A DNA stretch of 64,000 nucleotides from DATJPR01 sp963843525 (GTDB lineage Bacteria; Bacteroidota; Ignavibacteria; UBA10030; UBA6906), in NCBI GenBank assembly GCA_963843525.1, contig CAWJKM010000003.1, positions 310,001 to 374,000 of the forward strand, read 5' to 3'. Positions 50,500-60,400 of this stretch are shown here, in pieces. Each line of letters starts with the position of its first letter. Positions within the stretch are counted from its first letter, which is position 1. The translations under genes were made by a program, and so were the position numbers. Below the pieces are notes generated by a model, which worked only from the letters and a program-made list of their open reading frames with translations, searched no databases and was not told the origin of the DNA.

Positions 50500-51486
50500 A
50501 TGACAATCGGAACGATTCAAATGCCGGAGAAGATCCAGCTCGATGAGGCGACCCATACCGACAGGTCGGGACGATTCATCGTTCAACCGCTGGAAAAAGG
50601 ATTCGGCGTCACACTGGGCAACTCGATGCGTCGGGTTCTCCTGTCGTCCCTTCCCGGGTTCGCCATCACCGCTTTCCGGGTGGAGGGGCTGCAGCATGAG
50701 TTCTCCACGATCCCCGGCGTGGTGGAAGATGTGCCGGATATCGTCTTGAATCTCAAGCAGGTCCGGTTCAAGATGGTCAATAAGAAAACGAACCGGGTCA
50801 CCGTCTCGCTGAAAGGACCCATGGATCTCAAGGCGGGGGAGTTCCAGAAAGCCTCCCCGGATATCGAGATCCTGAATCCTGAGCTGCATATCGCCACGCT
50901 GAATGATGAGGCAGAGTTTGAACTCCAGTTGTGGATCGGGAGGGGTGTGGGGTACGTTGTCGCGGAGGAAAACAAATCCCCCGAGCACGTCCCGGAGGTG
51001 ATCGCCATCGATACGATTTTCACCCCCATTACCAACGTGCGCTATTTTGTTGAAACCACGCGTGTGGGACAGCAGACGGACTATGAGAAGCTGACGATTG
51101 AAGTCGATACCGACGGCTCCATCACGCCGGAAGAGGCGCTGACGTACGCCGCGAAAATTCTCCGCGACCATATCCAGCTCTTCATCAATTTCGATTCAGA
51201 GCCGGAGTCGATGAAAGACGAGTCTCCGCAGGATGCAGAAATGGAACGGATTCGCAAGATCCTCCTGACATCGGTGGATGATCTCGAGCTGTCGGTCCGT
51301 TCGCACAATTGTCTTCGTGCTGCGAACATCAAGACGATCGCCGATCTTGTCCGGCGGGACGAGGCGGAATTATTGAAGTTCCGCAACTTCGGCCGGAAAT
51401 CCCTCGCAGAGCTGTCGGAAATCATCGACGAGCAGGGACTCAAGTTCGGCATGGACGTGGACAAGTATATCAAAGACGGCGAGTAA
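50500..51486 (+). CDS. rpoA: DNA-directed RNA polymerase subunit alpha
   Basis: A 328-residue subunit. The N-terminal dimerisation/assembly domain (FIVQPLEKGFGVTLGNSMRR, VLLSSLPGFAITAFRVEG) and the C-terminal DNA/activator-binding domain (LSVRSHNCLRAANIKTIADL, RNFGRKSLAELSEII) are joined by an acidic linker. It starts 14 nt after rpsD. Confidence 0.98.
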   Translation: MTIGTIQMPEKIQLDEATHTDRSGRFIVQPLEKGFGVTLGNSMRRVLLSSLPGFAITAFRVEGLQHEFSTIPGVVEDVPDIVLNLKQVRFKMVNKKTNRVTVSLKGPMDLKAGEFQKASPDIEILNPELHIATLNDEAEFELQLWIGRGVGYVVAEENKSPEHVPEVIAIDTIFTPITNVRYFVETTRVGQQTDYEKLTIEVDTDGSITPEEALTYAAKILRDHIQLFINFDSEPESMKDESPQDAEMERIRKILLTSVDDLELSVRSHNCLRAANIKTIADLVRRDEAELLKFRNFGRKSLAELSEIIDEQGLKFGMDVDKYIKDGE

Positions 51487-51522
51487 GCCCAGGTACACGA
51501 ACGTTTCTCCGGGATAGAGATT

Positions 51523-52056
51523 ATGCGACACCGAAAATCAGGACGAAAACTCAAACGCACCGCAAGTCACCGTAGCGCTTTGCTGCGATCGCTCTCCACA
51601 TCGCTCCTGCGCCACAAGCGGATTACCACCACCGTGGCCAAGGCGAAGGAAACCCGCATGGTGGTGGAAAAAATCATCACCCGGGCCCGGAATGCCATGG
51701 CGAAATCCGCGGATGCACCGGCTGCGGCGATCCATGCGCGGCGGGAAGTCGGGCGGATGATCAAGGACCGGAAGGTGATTACCGAGCTCTTCTCGACCAT
51801 TGTTGAAAAGATCGGCACACGGCCCGGCGGCTACACGCGGATCGTCCGGCTCGGTCAACGACCGGGAGACGGCGCGGAGCTGGCGGTGATTGAGCTGGTG
51901 GATTTCAACACCGGATCCGAACTCACGGGCCGGGTGGAAGCCGAGAAGAAATCTTCCCAGCCGAAGAAATTCAAGAAGTCGGGCACCACGCGGAAAGAGA
52001 AACCAGCCGCGAAAAAGGACGAGGCAGTCACAGCTTCTGCTTCCTCGTCGGTATGA
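51523..52056 (+). CDS. rplQ: Ribosomal protein bL17 with extended C-terminal tail
   Basis: A 177-residue protein. The core (MRHRKSGRKLKRTASHRSAL, GGYTRIVRLGQRPGDGAELA, VIELVD) ends near residue 127; about 50 extra Lys/Ala/Ser residues follow. Typical L17 is 115-130 residues. The stop overlaps the engB ATG (ATGA). Confidence 0.96.
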   Translation: MRHRKSGRKLKRTASHRSALLRSLSTSLLRHKRITTTVAKAKETRMVVEKIITRARNAMAKSADAPAAAIHARREVGRMIKDRKVITELFSTIVEKIGTRPGGYTRIVRLGQRPGDGAELAVIELVDFNTGSELTGRVEAEKKSSQPKKFKKSGTTRKEKPAAKKDEAVTASASSSV

Positions 52057-52679
52057 TGTCTTCCACAACAATAGCCACCGCCACGCGCATGAAGATTAAC
52101 TCGGCTGAATTCGTCATTGGAGCCGCCGATCTCCGGCAGATCCCTCGCGATGGCATGAAGGAAGTTGCCTTTCTGGGCCGGTCCAACGTCGGCAAATCCT
52201 CCCTGATCAACAGACTGTGCGGCCGGAAATCCCTCGCCCGCCAGAGCGGCGACCCCGGCAAAACCCGCGAAATGAACTATTATCTGATCAACAAGGAATT
52301 CTATTTTGTTGATCTCCCGGGGTACGGGTATGCGCGCGTACCTGCACAGGTCCGCTCGAGCTGGGGCAAACTCATCGAGCAGTATCTCAAATCCCGCGAG
52401 TCGCTCAGCCTTGTTGTCCAACTCGTCGATGCCCGCCATGAGCCTTCCGAACTCGACATGATGATGGTCGGCTGGCTCGATTACTACGAAATCGATTTTC
52501 TGGTTGCGCTCACCAAGGCCGACAAGCTCCCGGTGAGCAAGATGCCGCGCTATATCGAGGACGCGCGCCAGGTATTCGGAAAGTTCGAACGCTGCAAAGA
52601 GATCATCCCCTTCTCTGCGGTCAATGGCAACGGCAAAACCGAGCTTCTGCACGCCATCACCGGCGTGCTGTGTGACTGA
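52053..52679 (+). CDS. engB: Ribosome biogenesis GTP-binding protein EngB/YsxC
   Basis: A 208-residue TrmE-Era-type GTPase needed for 50S assembly. G1 GRSNVGKSS, G2 region GKTREMNYYLIN, G3 DLPGYGYA and G4 TKADKLP are present. ATG 52053 overlaps the rplQ TGA (ATGA); Met13 at 52089 would match shorter homologues. It closes the ribosomal block and is followed by heptad array F. Confidence 0.94.
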   Translation: MMSSTTIATATRMKINSAEFVIGAADLRQIPRDGMKEVAFLGRSNVGKSSLINRLCGRKSLARQSGDPGKTREMNYYLINKEFYFVDLPGYGYARVPAQVRSSWGKLIEQYLKSRESLSLVVQLVDARHEPSELDMMMVGWLDYYEIDFLVALTKADKLPVSKMPRYIEDARQVFGKFERCKEIIPFSAVNGNGKTELLHAITGVLCD

Positions 52680-52689
52680 ATGAAATCGA

Positions 52690-52731
52690 TTGACAATAGT
52701 CCATAGTCCATAGACTATTGTCAATTGATTT
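52690..52731 (+). repeat. Heptad tandem array F with perfect 12-bp inverted arms
   Basis: Units TTGACAA, TAGTCCA, TAGTCCA, TAGACTA, TTGTCAA, TTGATTT follow each other without gap. TTGACAATAGTC (52690-52701) and GACTATTGTCAA (52713-52724) are perfect inverted arms around an 11-nt loop. The words match array A, 33 kb away. It ends 5 nt before the next gene's ATG and so overlaps the place of its ribosome site. Confidence 0.87.
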
Positions 52732-52736
52732 TTCCT

Positions 52737-53867
52737 ATGAAAATCCGTCTCTTCACCCCCGGCCCAACACCGGTTCCGGAACGCGTCGCGTTGCGGATGG
52801 CCGCACCTCTCCCGCATCACCGCTCAGACGAGTTCAGGGCTGTCCTCGCGCGCGTTCACACCCGCCTCCGGTCATACTTTCAGACTTCTGGACCTGTTTT
52901 AGCGCTTACCTGTTCGGGGACAGGGGTGATGGAAGCACTCGTCACCAACCTGTTTTCCCCCGGGGACACTGTTATCGCAGTGAACGGCGGGAAATTCGGC
53001 GCGCGGTGGACCGAACTCCTTAACATGTTCGGCATGATTCCGGTCGAGATTACGGTCCCCTGGGGGCACGCGGTGGACCCCATTCAGATTCGCGATGCAC
53101 TTCGCCTTCACCGGCAGGCACGCGGCGTTCTCCTCACGCACAGCGAGACGTCCTCCGGAACGGCGATCGATCTCCGCAATATAGCCGCTGCCATTCACGA
53201 CGAATCGGAAGCGCTGGTATGCGTTGATGGCATCAGTTCCGTTGGCGCAATGGAGTTCCTTTTCGACAGCTGGGGCATTGACGCGTGCATTACCGCGTCG
53301 CAAAAGGGGCTCATGATTCCTCCCGGCCTGGGGTTCGTTGCACTGAGCAAGCGGGCGATCGATGCCGTCAATGCAAGTGTGACACCGCGCTTCTACCTGG
53401 ATTTCCGTCGCGCACTTGCGGCGCACGAGAGGAACGATACGCCGTGGACGCCCGCAATCAGCCTTCTCATCGGGCTTGATGAAGCGTTGGAGATGATCGA
53501 GGTTGAAGGACTCCCTGCGGTTTGGAAGAGGCACGAGAGACACTCTGCGGCGATCCGGGCGGGGCTTGAGGCGATCGGTCTGAGGCTTTTTTCCGAGCGG
53601 CCTTCCCCTGCAGTAACCGCAGCCTGGCTCCCCGAAAGCGTCCCATGGGAGGCTTTCAGGGACATTCTGCGGAAGGACTTTGGCTATTGGGTGGCTGGCG
53701 GGCAGGGCGATTTCACCGGGAAAATTTTCCGGGTTTCCAATTTGGGTTATCACGACGATGCAGATATTCTTGGGGTCATCGATGGAATTGAGAGGGCACT
53801 GGCGGGTCTTCGGCGGATCCCGGGCCAGGGATTTGCCCTCGGGGCGGCCCGCGCCTTTCTGAGCTGA
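52737..53867 (+). CDS. Class V aminotransferase (alanine-glyoxylate/serine-pyruvate type)
   Basis: A 376-residue PLP enzyme. RLFTPGPTPVPERV at the start, the cofactor phosphate region TCSGTGVMEA, the PLP-contacting Asp in VCVDGISSVGAMEF and the Schiff-base Lys in TASQKGLMIPPGLGF are all visible. ATG 52737 was chosen over TTG 52725 because MKIRLFTPGPTP is the family start. The exact donor (serine, alanine, phosphoserine-like) is uncertain. It stands alone behind engB, with no biosynthetic partner adjacent. Confidence 0.9.
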   Translation: MKIRLFTPGPTPVPERVALRMAAPLPHHRSDEFRAVLARVHTRLRSYFQTSGPVLALTCSGTGVMEALVTNLFSPGDTVIAVNGGKFGARWTELLNMFGMIPVEITVPWGHAVDPIQIRDALRLHRQARGVLLTHSETSSGTAIDLRNIAAAIHDESEALVCVDGISSVGAMEFLFDSWGIDACITASQKGLMIPPGLGFVALSKRAIDAVNASVTPRFYLDFRRALAAHERNDTPWTPAISLLIGLDEALEMIEVEGLPAVWKRHERHSAAIRAGLEAIGLRLFSERPSPAVTAAWLPESVPWEAFRDILRKDFGYWVAGGQGDFTGKIFRVSNLGYHDDADILGVIDGIERALAGLRRIPGQGFALGAARAFLS

Positions 53868-54493
53868 CAGGGGTAATTCTGAGGGAGGGAGGTCGCTTAG
53901 TATAGAGTAGGGGGAAAAGATTTACGAAGGATGGGTGAATTCGAGCCTTTTGGCACGGCGATGATTCGAGAAAAGTATGATGCGGAAGGGTTTCGGCGGA
54001 TTCTTGAAAGGTCAGAGCGAGGTTGATGCCCAAAAGCGTAGAAAACTTGGAGTAATACTTGACAAAGAAAAATGGCCTGTTTATATTCCAAGCACCATCA
54101 ATGACCTTCCAGATCAGTCCGAGTATCTGATTGAAAGTCTCACAGTTCTTCCCCAGAGGAGGTGAAATTAGCCTGGTGTAATTGCTACGGCATTCCTATC
54201 ATCATCCCTAACACCCCCGCTCCTGCGGTTTCCTATCTCGCTCCGCAATGATGGCCGTCACATCGGCGTTGCGCAATCTGATTCGCGCGGGACGTGTAGA
54301 ACACCACCGGCGCTGAACATCTCCATTCATTTCGAGAAGTTCATGCGCCGCAGCTCCTTGACAAAAAAAATATGTAGTCTCCCAGTACACTTATACGAAT
54401 CGTCCAGAAAAAAGATTCGGAGCCTACGAGTATTTTGTCGAGGGGTTCGAAGTTGTCTGATTCAACCTAGCCAACACACAAAGGAGGCACAAC
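53868..54493. other. 626-bp gap with degenerate coding traces
   Basis: Two short open stretches lie in different frames: 53931-54026 (31 codons, starting MGEFEPFGTAMIREKYDAEG) and 53977-54165 (62 codons, ending SEYLIESLTVLPQRR). A single frameshift near 54020 would join them into one small protein, so this may be a decayed gene; I do not recognise it. The right half (54166-54493) has no gene and should carry the promoter of the next operon. TTGACA is at 54358-54363, but no -10 at proper spacing follows. Confidence 0.4.
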
Positions 54494-57448
54494 ATGCAAC
54501 GTAAGCTCTTCCTGGCTCTATTCGTCGCGGCCTTCGTTCCAGTCCTGGTCTTCGCTTCGGGCAAGATCAGCGGGAAGGTAACGGACGCGGGGACAGGAGA
54601 ACCACTTGTGGGAGCAAACGTTGTTGTCGTCGGCACCCAGATGGGCGCGGCGACCAACGTATCCGGCGAGTACGTAATCCTGAACGTTCCAACCGGGACC
54701 TACACCATTAGGTCAACGTATGTGGGGTATCAAACCATCACGATTACCAACCTCATGGTCAACAACGACCTGACCACGGAAGCGAATTTCCAGCTTCCGA
54801 GCGAAGGCGTGACCGTCGGGACGGTGGAGATCGTGGCGGAACGCCCACTCGTGAACAAGAATGCCACGAACGCGGTGCGCATTATTGACGCGGACTTCTT
54901 TACCAATGTCCCCGCTCGCGGAATCAACGCTGCAATTCAGACTGCCCCCGGTGTCGTGTATCAGGGCGGAAACATCTATATCCGCGGTGGCCGCGCCGAT
55001 GAGGTGGGCTATCAACTTGAAGGCGTCGGAGTGAATGACATCGTCAACGGCGGACGTGCGGTCAATATCACTGCCGAGGCGGTGGAACAGATTCAGGTCC
55101 AGGCCGGCGGCTTCACCGCCGAATACGGCGGAGCGAATGCGGGTCTCGTTCAGACTCAGCTTCGTACCGGGAGCCCCGACAAGTGGAAGGCATCCCTCCT
55201 TGGTGAGACCGACCGCTATATGGGTTTGAATAAACCTTCGAAACTCGGCGGCTATTCCTATGGCTATGGCGATCTGACCGCGACTGCCGGTGGTCCTATC
55301 GTAAGCAATAAGTTCCGTTTCTTCGGAAGCCTCCAGGGAACGTACTACGGCGACCAGTCTGTACGCAACCAGGCGGGTGGGACCCGGGCACCGTACGATT
55401 TCAGCGGCGCCAATGCAATTGTTGCCGACCCTGCCATCACGTTTGGACATTCCAGTGCACTGCCCGACACATTGAATCTTGTGTTGCCGGGTGGCAATGC
55501 GCTGGGTGGGTACGAACGGACGTTGATCGGTTCCGGTACACTGCTGATCGACCTCTCTCCTGTGCAGGTCCGCTTGGCCGGTTCGTATGCCTATGACCGG
55601 AACAAGAACCAGACAACTCTCGCAAACCTTCTGAACCAGGGCCGCTTGGGGCTGAACACCACAAGAGACGGTTTTGGGAACGTGAAGATTTCGCACGTGA
55701 TCTCGCCGACGATGTTCTACGAGGCGAACTTCGACTATTATAATCAGACTTTCCAGACAGAAGATCCGGACTTCGGCTCGAACGTTTTTGCGTACGGAGA
55801 TTCCGCGGCCAACGCAGCGCTCGGGTACCACCTGCTCGCCAACTCGCTCAACTACGGGGCATACTCGTTGTGGGGCGGCGCGTTTGGCGTCAACCAGCCG
55901 GGAACGCAGATTGCGGGATTCGAGAAACGCAGTCAGACTTCCATCGGTGGTCGTGTGGACTTCACGATGCAGCTGAAGCAGCATGAAGTGAAGGTCGGCG
56001 GATCGTACCAGCGGTACACGATTCGCGAGTACAATCCGAGCAGCGAGCTAAGTTGGTACCGGTTGCAGAAAGAAGCGACCAGTGCGGATCAACTCGAGCT
56101 CGAGCTCATGAAGATCGGTGGAACCGGATCGAACACCTACGGGTACGACGTATTCGGGAACCAGATTAACGGCGACGTGATCAAGAACGGTGCCTTCTAC
56201 TATATGGGTCCCCGCCACCCCGGATTCGGCGCTGCCTACATTCAGGACAAGATCGAGCTCAGCGACATCATCCTGAATATCGGCCTCCGGTATGACTACA
56301 TCAACCCGGACAGCAAGGACGTGAAGGATCCCTCCAGCCTGACATTCACCGGCCAGGATCTGATCGTCTCCGACAACATCATTGCCACGGGGAAGACGAA
56401 TCAGATCAGCCCGCGCATCGGCCTCTCTTTCCCGGTGACCGATCGCACCGTCTTCCACGCGCAATTCGGCAAATTCATCCAACAGACGAAGCTGAGCGAT
56501 TCCTATCTTGGCGCCTCGTCGATGGCGGGCATCATCAAGGGAGGCTTCTTCGTCACGGGTACCTGGGGATGGGGCCTGAAGCCCACGCGCACGACGCAAT
56601 ACGAGGCGGGCTTCTCCCAGCAGGTTTCCGATTTTGCATCCTTCGATATCAACGCGTTCTTCAAGGATATCCAGGATCAGATCGACTGGGCGAACATTGC
56701 GCCTGCCCCGGGAACCGGTGGGCAGAACTACGCAGCCCTGGTCAACCGCGACTTCTCCACCTCGCAGGGTGTGGAATTCAAGTTCACCATGCGGCGGACG
56801 AATCGCATCAGCGCTTCTCTCGGTTATACCTTCTCGTCGGTGACGACGACGGGTTCCAATACCGCCAGCGCCGCGGGCCTCTGGTCCGCCGGCTCGGTTG
56901 TCGCCCTGCCGCACTATACGTTCCCGGCAGACTGGAACCAGACACACCGCGGGACCGTGCTGTTCGACTACCGCTTTGCGAAAAACGACGGTGGTCCGGT
57001 GCTCGAGCAACTCGGCCTGGATGTCCTTCTGACTTTCAACAGCGGACACAATTTCACGCGCCTGATAGCACAGCAGCGGATTTCAGGGAACGCGCAACCG
57101 ACAGATCCGCGGTTCCGCATCCCTGTTGAACCGATCGGGTCCTCCACTTCACCATGGTTTTTCCAGCTTGATGCACGGTTGGATAAGACCTTCAGTGTCG
57201 GTCCGCTTGATCTCAATGTGTACGTGTATGTGATCAATCTCCTCGGCACTGACAACCCGGTTGGCGCGTTCTTCCGCACGGGTGATCCGTCCGACGATGG
57301 ATGGTTCTCCACGGCAGGTGGACGTGCTGATGCCGTATCGAATGGTCAGCAGTACGTCGACTTCTACCGCGCTGTGGCCCTTGGCGAGAATTCCGGCAAC
57401 TACGGACCGCCACGGCAGATCCGATTTGGCCTGAAATTGGACTACTAA
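54494..57448 (+). CDS. TonB-dependent receptor with carboxypeptidase-regulatory-like domain
   Basis: A 984-residue outer-membrane protein. The signal peptide ends near LVFASG. A CarboxypepD_reg-like beta-sandwich (about 24-105; GKVTDAGTGEPLVGANVVVV, GEYVILNVPTGTYTI) is followed by a plug domain (about 125-235; GGNIYIRGGRADEVGYQLEG, FTAEYGGANAGLVQ) and a barrel ending in the aromatic LKLDY. GGAGG lies upstream. No SusD-like lipoprotein follows; instead a secreted protein and a PorV-like protein do. The substrate is unknown. Confidence 0.92.
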   Translation: MQRKLFLALFVAAFVPVLVFASGKISGKVTDAGTGEPLVGANVVVVGTQMGAATNVSGEYVILNVPTGTYTIRSTYVGYQTITITNLMVNNDLTTEANFQLPSEGVTVGTVEIVAERPLVNKNATNAVRIIDADFFTNVPARGINAAIQTAPGVVYQGGNIYIRGGRADEVGYQLEGVGVNDIVNGGRAVNITAEAVEQIQVQAGGFTAEYGGANAGLVQTQLRTGSPDKWKASLLGETDRYMGLNKPSKLGGYSYGYGDLTATAGGPIVSNKFRFFGSLQGTYYGDQSVRNQAGGTRAPYDFSGANAIVADPAITFGHSSALPDTLNLVLPGGNALGGYERTLIGSGTLLIDLSPVQVRLAGSYAYDRNKNQTTLANLLNQGRLGLNTTRDGFGNVKISHVISPTMFYEANFDYYNQTFQTEDPDFGSNVFAYGDSAANAALGYHLLANSLNYGAYSLWGGAFGVNQPGTQIAGFEKRSQTSIGGRVDFTMQLKQHEVKVGGSYQRYTIREYNPSSELSWYRLQKEATSADQLELELMKIGGTGSNTYGYDVFGNQINGDVIKNGAFYYMGPRHPGFGAAYIQDKIELSDIILNIGLRYDYINPDSKDVKDPSSLTFTGQDLIVSDNIIATGKTNQISPRIGLSFPVTDRTVFHAQFGKFIQQTKLSDSYLGASSMAGIIKGGFFVTGTWGWGLKPTRTTQYEAGFSQQVSDFASFDINAFFKDIQDQIDWANIAPAPGTGGQNYAALVNRDFSTSQGVEFKFTMRRTNRISASLGYTFSSVTTTGSNTASAAGLWSAGSVVALPHYTFPADWNQTHRGTVLFDYRFAKNDGGPVLEQLGLDVLLTFNSGHNFTRLIAQQRISGNAQPTDPRFRIPVEPIGSSTSPWFFQLDARLDKTFSVGPLDLNVYVYVINLLGTDNPVGAFFRTGDPSDDGWFSTAGGRADAVSNGQQYVDFYRAVALGENSGNYGPPRQIRFGLKLDY

Positions 57449-57466
57449 TTCCTAGGAGGATTTTCG

Positions 57467-60400
57467 ATGATGAAACAACCACGTGTGTGGACAGTGATTC
57501 GTTCCGTCGCTGTTCTCCTAGCGTTCGTAGCCTCCCTGGCCATGGCCGGCCTTCCCGGCAAGGACAAAGGCGCGAAACTGGAGAAGACAAGTGACAACGA
57601 TGTGTATGCTCCGTTCCTCATCAACAATGTGTTCAATTACTACGGAAACAACGGGGACGGTTCCTACAACAAGTTTTCAACGAACAATGAAGGCTTCGAA
57701 TTCTATAAGGGGTCAGGCAAGACCATTATCTTTGAAGACGGCGTAGTGTGGGGAGGATACCATAAGGGTCGTGCTACCCCGAAAGTGGGCGGATCGGTCT
57801 ATCGTCATGGACTGCAGGCAGGGAAAATCCTGACCTACGGGACTGCAACGACGGATCCGGTCGCGGATGATGCGAGCAGCGGGAAGTACCGTGTCTACCG
57901 CGTTCGCCCTGATATCAATCCGAGCGTCGACTTCGCCAGCGTGGAGAATAAGATCAACTCTGATGAAGTTGCCCTCATCGGTCGCTACGAGTCTCTGTCG
58001 GCTCAGGAGATTTACAACCAGTACATCAAAGACTGGAACGAATGGCCTGCGGACGAAGGCGCACCGTATAAGGATGTCAACCACGATGGGAAGTACGATC
58101 CCACGGTGGACATCCCGGGACAGCCCGGAGCAGACCAGACGTTGTGGTATGTTGCCAATGACATGAGCGATGCGCGCACAGAAAACCTTGCAGGTTGCCC
58201 GCCGATCGGTATCGAGATGCAGCGGACGATCTGGGGGTACAAACGCGCCGGCGCACTGGGCAACACCATTTTCGCCAGCTCACTCATCATCAACAAGAGC
58301 GGTGCTCCCATCGACAGCATGTTCCTGGTGCAATGGGCAGATCCGGATCTTGGCGATGCCGGCGACGACTTCGCGGGTTGCGATACGAGCCGGAGCCTGG
58401 GGTATATCTACAACGGAGGACAGACGGATGCGACGTATGGAGTAGCCGTCCCCGCAGGCGGGTTCGACTTCTTCCAGGGTCCTCTTGTTCCGGCCCCCGG
58501 CGATTCGGCGATCTTCCGCCTGCAGCGCCGGTACGGGTACAAGAACCTCCCGATGACAACGTTCGTGTTCTTCACGCAAGGGAACGTGGCATTCCAGGAT
58601 CCTGCTCAGGGCCCGAACGGCGACATTCAGTGGTATCGCCTGATGAACGCCCTCACGGCACCCAACGGCGTGCCCTTTACAGATCCCACGAACGGTGATG
58701 CGCCGACAAAGTTCTGCCTGGCAGGCGACCCGGTGAAGGCCACGGATGGATCGGCCGGCTGGGTTGACGGGCTGGGCGGGCTCTCCGCGCAAGACCGTCG
58801 TATCTGTCTTGTGACCGGCCCGTTCACCATGGCCGCAGGAGACACACAGGAACTGGTGGTTGCCAACCTCGCCGGACTCGGTGCCGATCGTCTCTCCAGC
58901 ATCACGCAGATGCGGGCGATTGACGATAAAGCACAGGCAGCGTACGACAACCTGTTCTCCATTCCCAGTCCTCCACCCGAGCCGATCGTTTCGATCGCCA
59001 ACCTCGATGGCCAGGTGGTTCTCAGCTGGGGTGACACGGCAACGATCAGAAGGACCGAAGGAACTGTCGACCAGGGTTTCACCTTCGAAGGGTACAACGT
59101 GTACGAGTATCCCCCTCCCTCGGTTCCGGGAAATCCGATTCTCCTGGGGACCTTCGACCTGAAAGACGGCATTACGGTCATTTCTGACACGGTGTTCGAT
59201 GCGACCACAGGCCTCAATATGCCGACCGTCCTCCAGAAGGGGACCGATAACGGCATCATCCGGAGTATGAAGCTGAGCGAAAGCAAAATAACAGGCGGTC
59301 CGCTGGTGAATGGGACCCCCTACTACTTTGGTGTGACCGCGTACAGTTACAATGCAAATCCTCCGGCCGCGGCAGGTTCTCATAGCCTCGAAGACAGCCC
59401 GTCGGGTGCAATCAAACAGGTCCTTCCGCATTCTGCCGACCCGGGGACGCGGTATGCCGGGAATTACGGCGACACGCTGGTCAATGTGACCCACAGCGCC
59501 GGCGGGAGCGATGGATCCGTTCTGGCAAGGATCGTCAATCCCCAGGCTCTCACCGGCGGTACGTACAAGGTGTTCTTCTCGACGGTGAATGGCAACCCGA
59601 TCTGGGGTGTCGTCCGTACTCTGAACGGCAAGGTTGACACTGTCGCAAGGAATATGACGGACCAGACAGGTGAAGCCGGCGGTGCGTTGGTGGTGGATGG
59701 ACTCGAGATCCGCGTGACTGGTGCGCCGAACGACTTTAAGGACTTTGGCGTGGTGGCAAACGCAGCAGGACCGGTTTCTCCGGAACAGGCTGCAACGATT
59801 AACTCCGATGCCTATGGGTATCCCCATCTGCTTAACGATGGCACTCCGGACGGCACAAAGCAGCAATCCACGGGGTTGAGCGCGAGCCAGGGATGGACGA
59901 TTGCCACCGGCATGAATGCCGCGGGCATGGATCCGACATACCCATGGTTCGTGTCGCGCGTCACGCAAGGTGGAGCCCGATGGCCATTGATTATCCCGAA
60001 TGATTTTGAAATTCGGTTCACACCGGGCAAGGCCCTGATCGTCGCCGATTTCGGTGCGACGAAAGACGTCTTGATCGATGTTCCGTTCCAGCTCTGGAAC
60101 ATCGGCAGCGGTACCCCGAACGACGCCAGCGACGACTATCAGTTGTTCCCGTACATCCTGGACGTCGATAACAACGCTCAATTCAACCTTCTGACCAAAG
60201 CCGGGACCGACACCGCCGACCTTGGCGGCGGCGGAGCCGACCATAGCGTCTCGGGAGCCGCCAACGACCCGTTTACAGATTGGATTTACTGGGTCGAGCC
60301 GGAAAATACCGCTCCGGGTCATGCGGGATATGATGCCATTGTGGCAGCCACCCAGGCAGCGATTGCCGTTCCCGAAGATCCATATCTTGGAGCGGGAACT

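Noticed and set aside
54358..54385. TTGACA at 54358 as the promoter of the TonB-receptor operon
   Set aside because: No acceptable -10 lies 16-18 nt downstream; only TATGTA much too close and TACACT too far.
58280..60322. 680-codon open frame antisense to the secreted protein gene
   Set aside because: The plus-strand frame has a signal peptide, ribosome site and sorting domain; the antisense frame has none.
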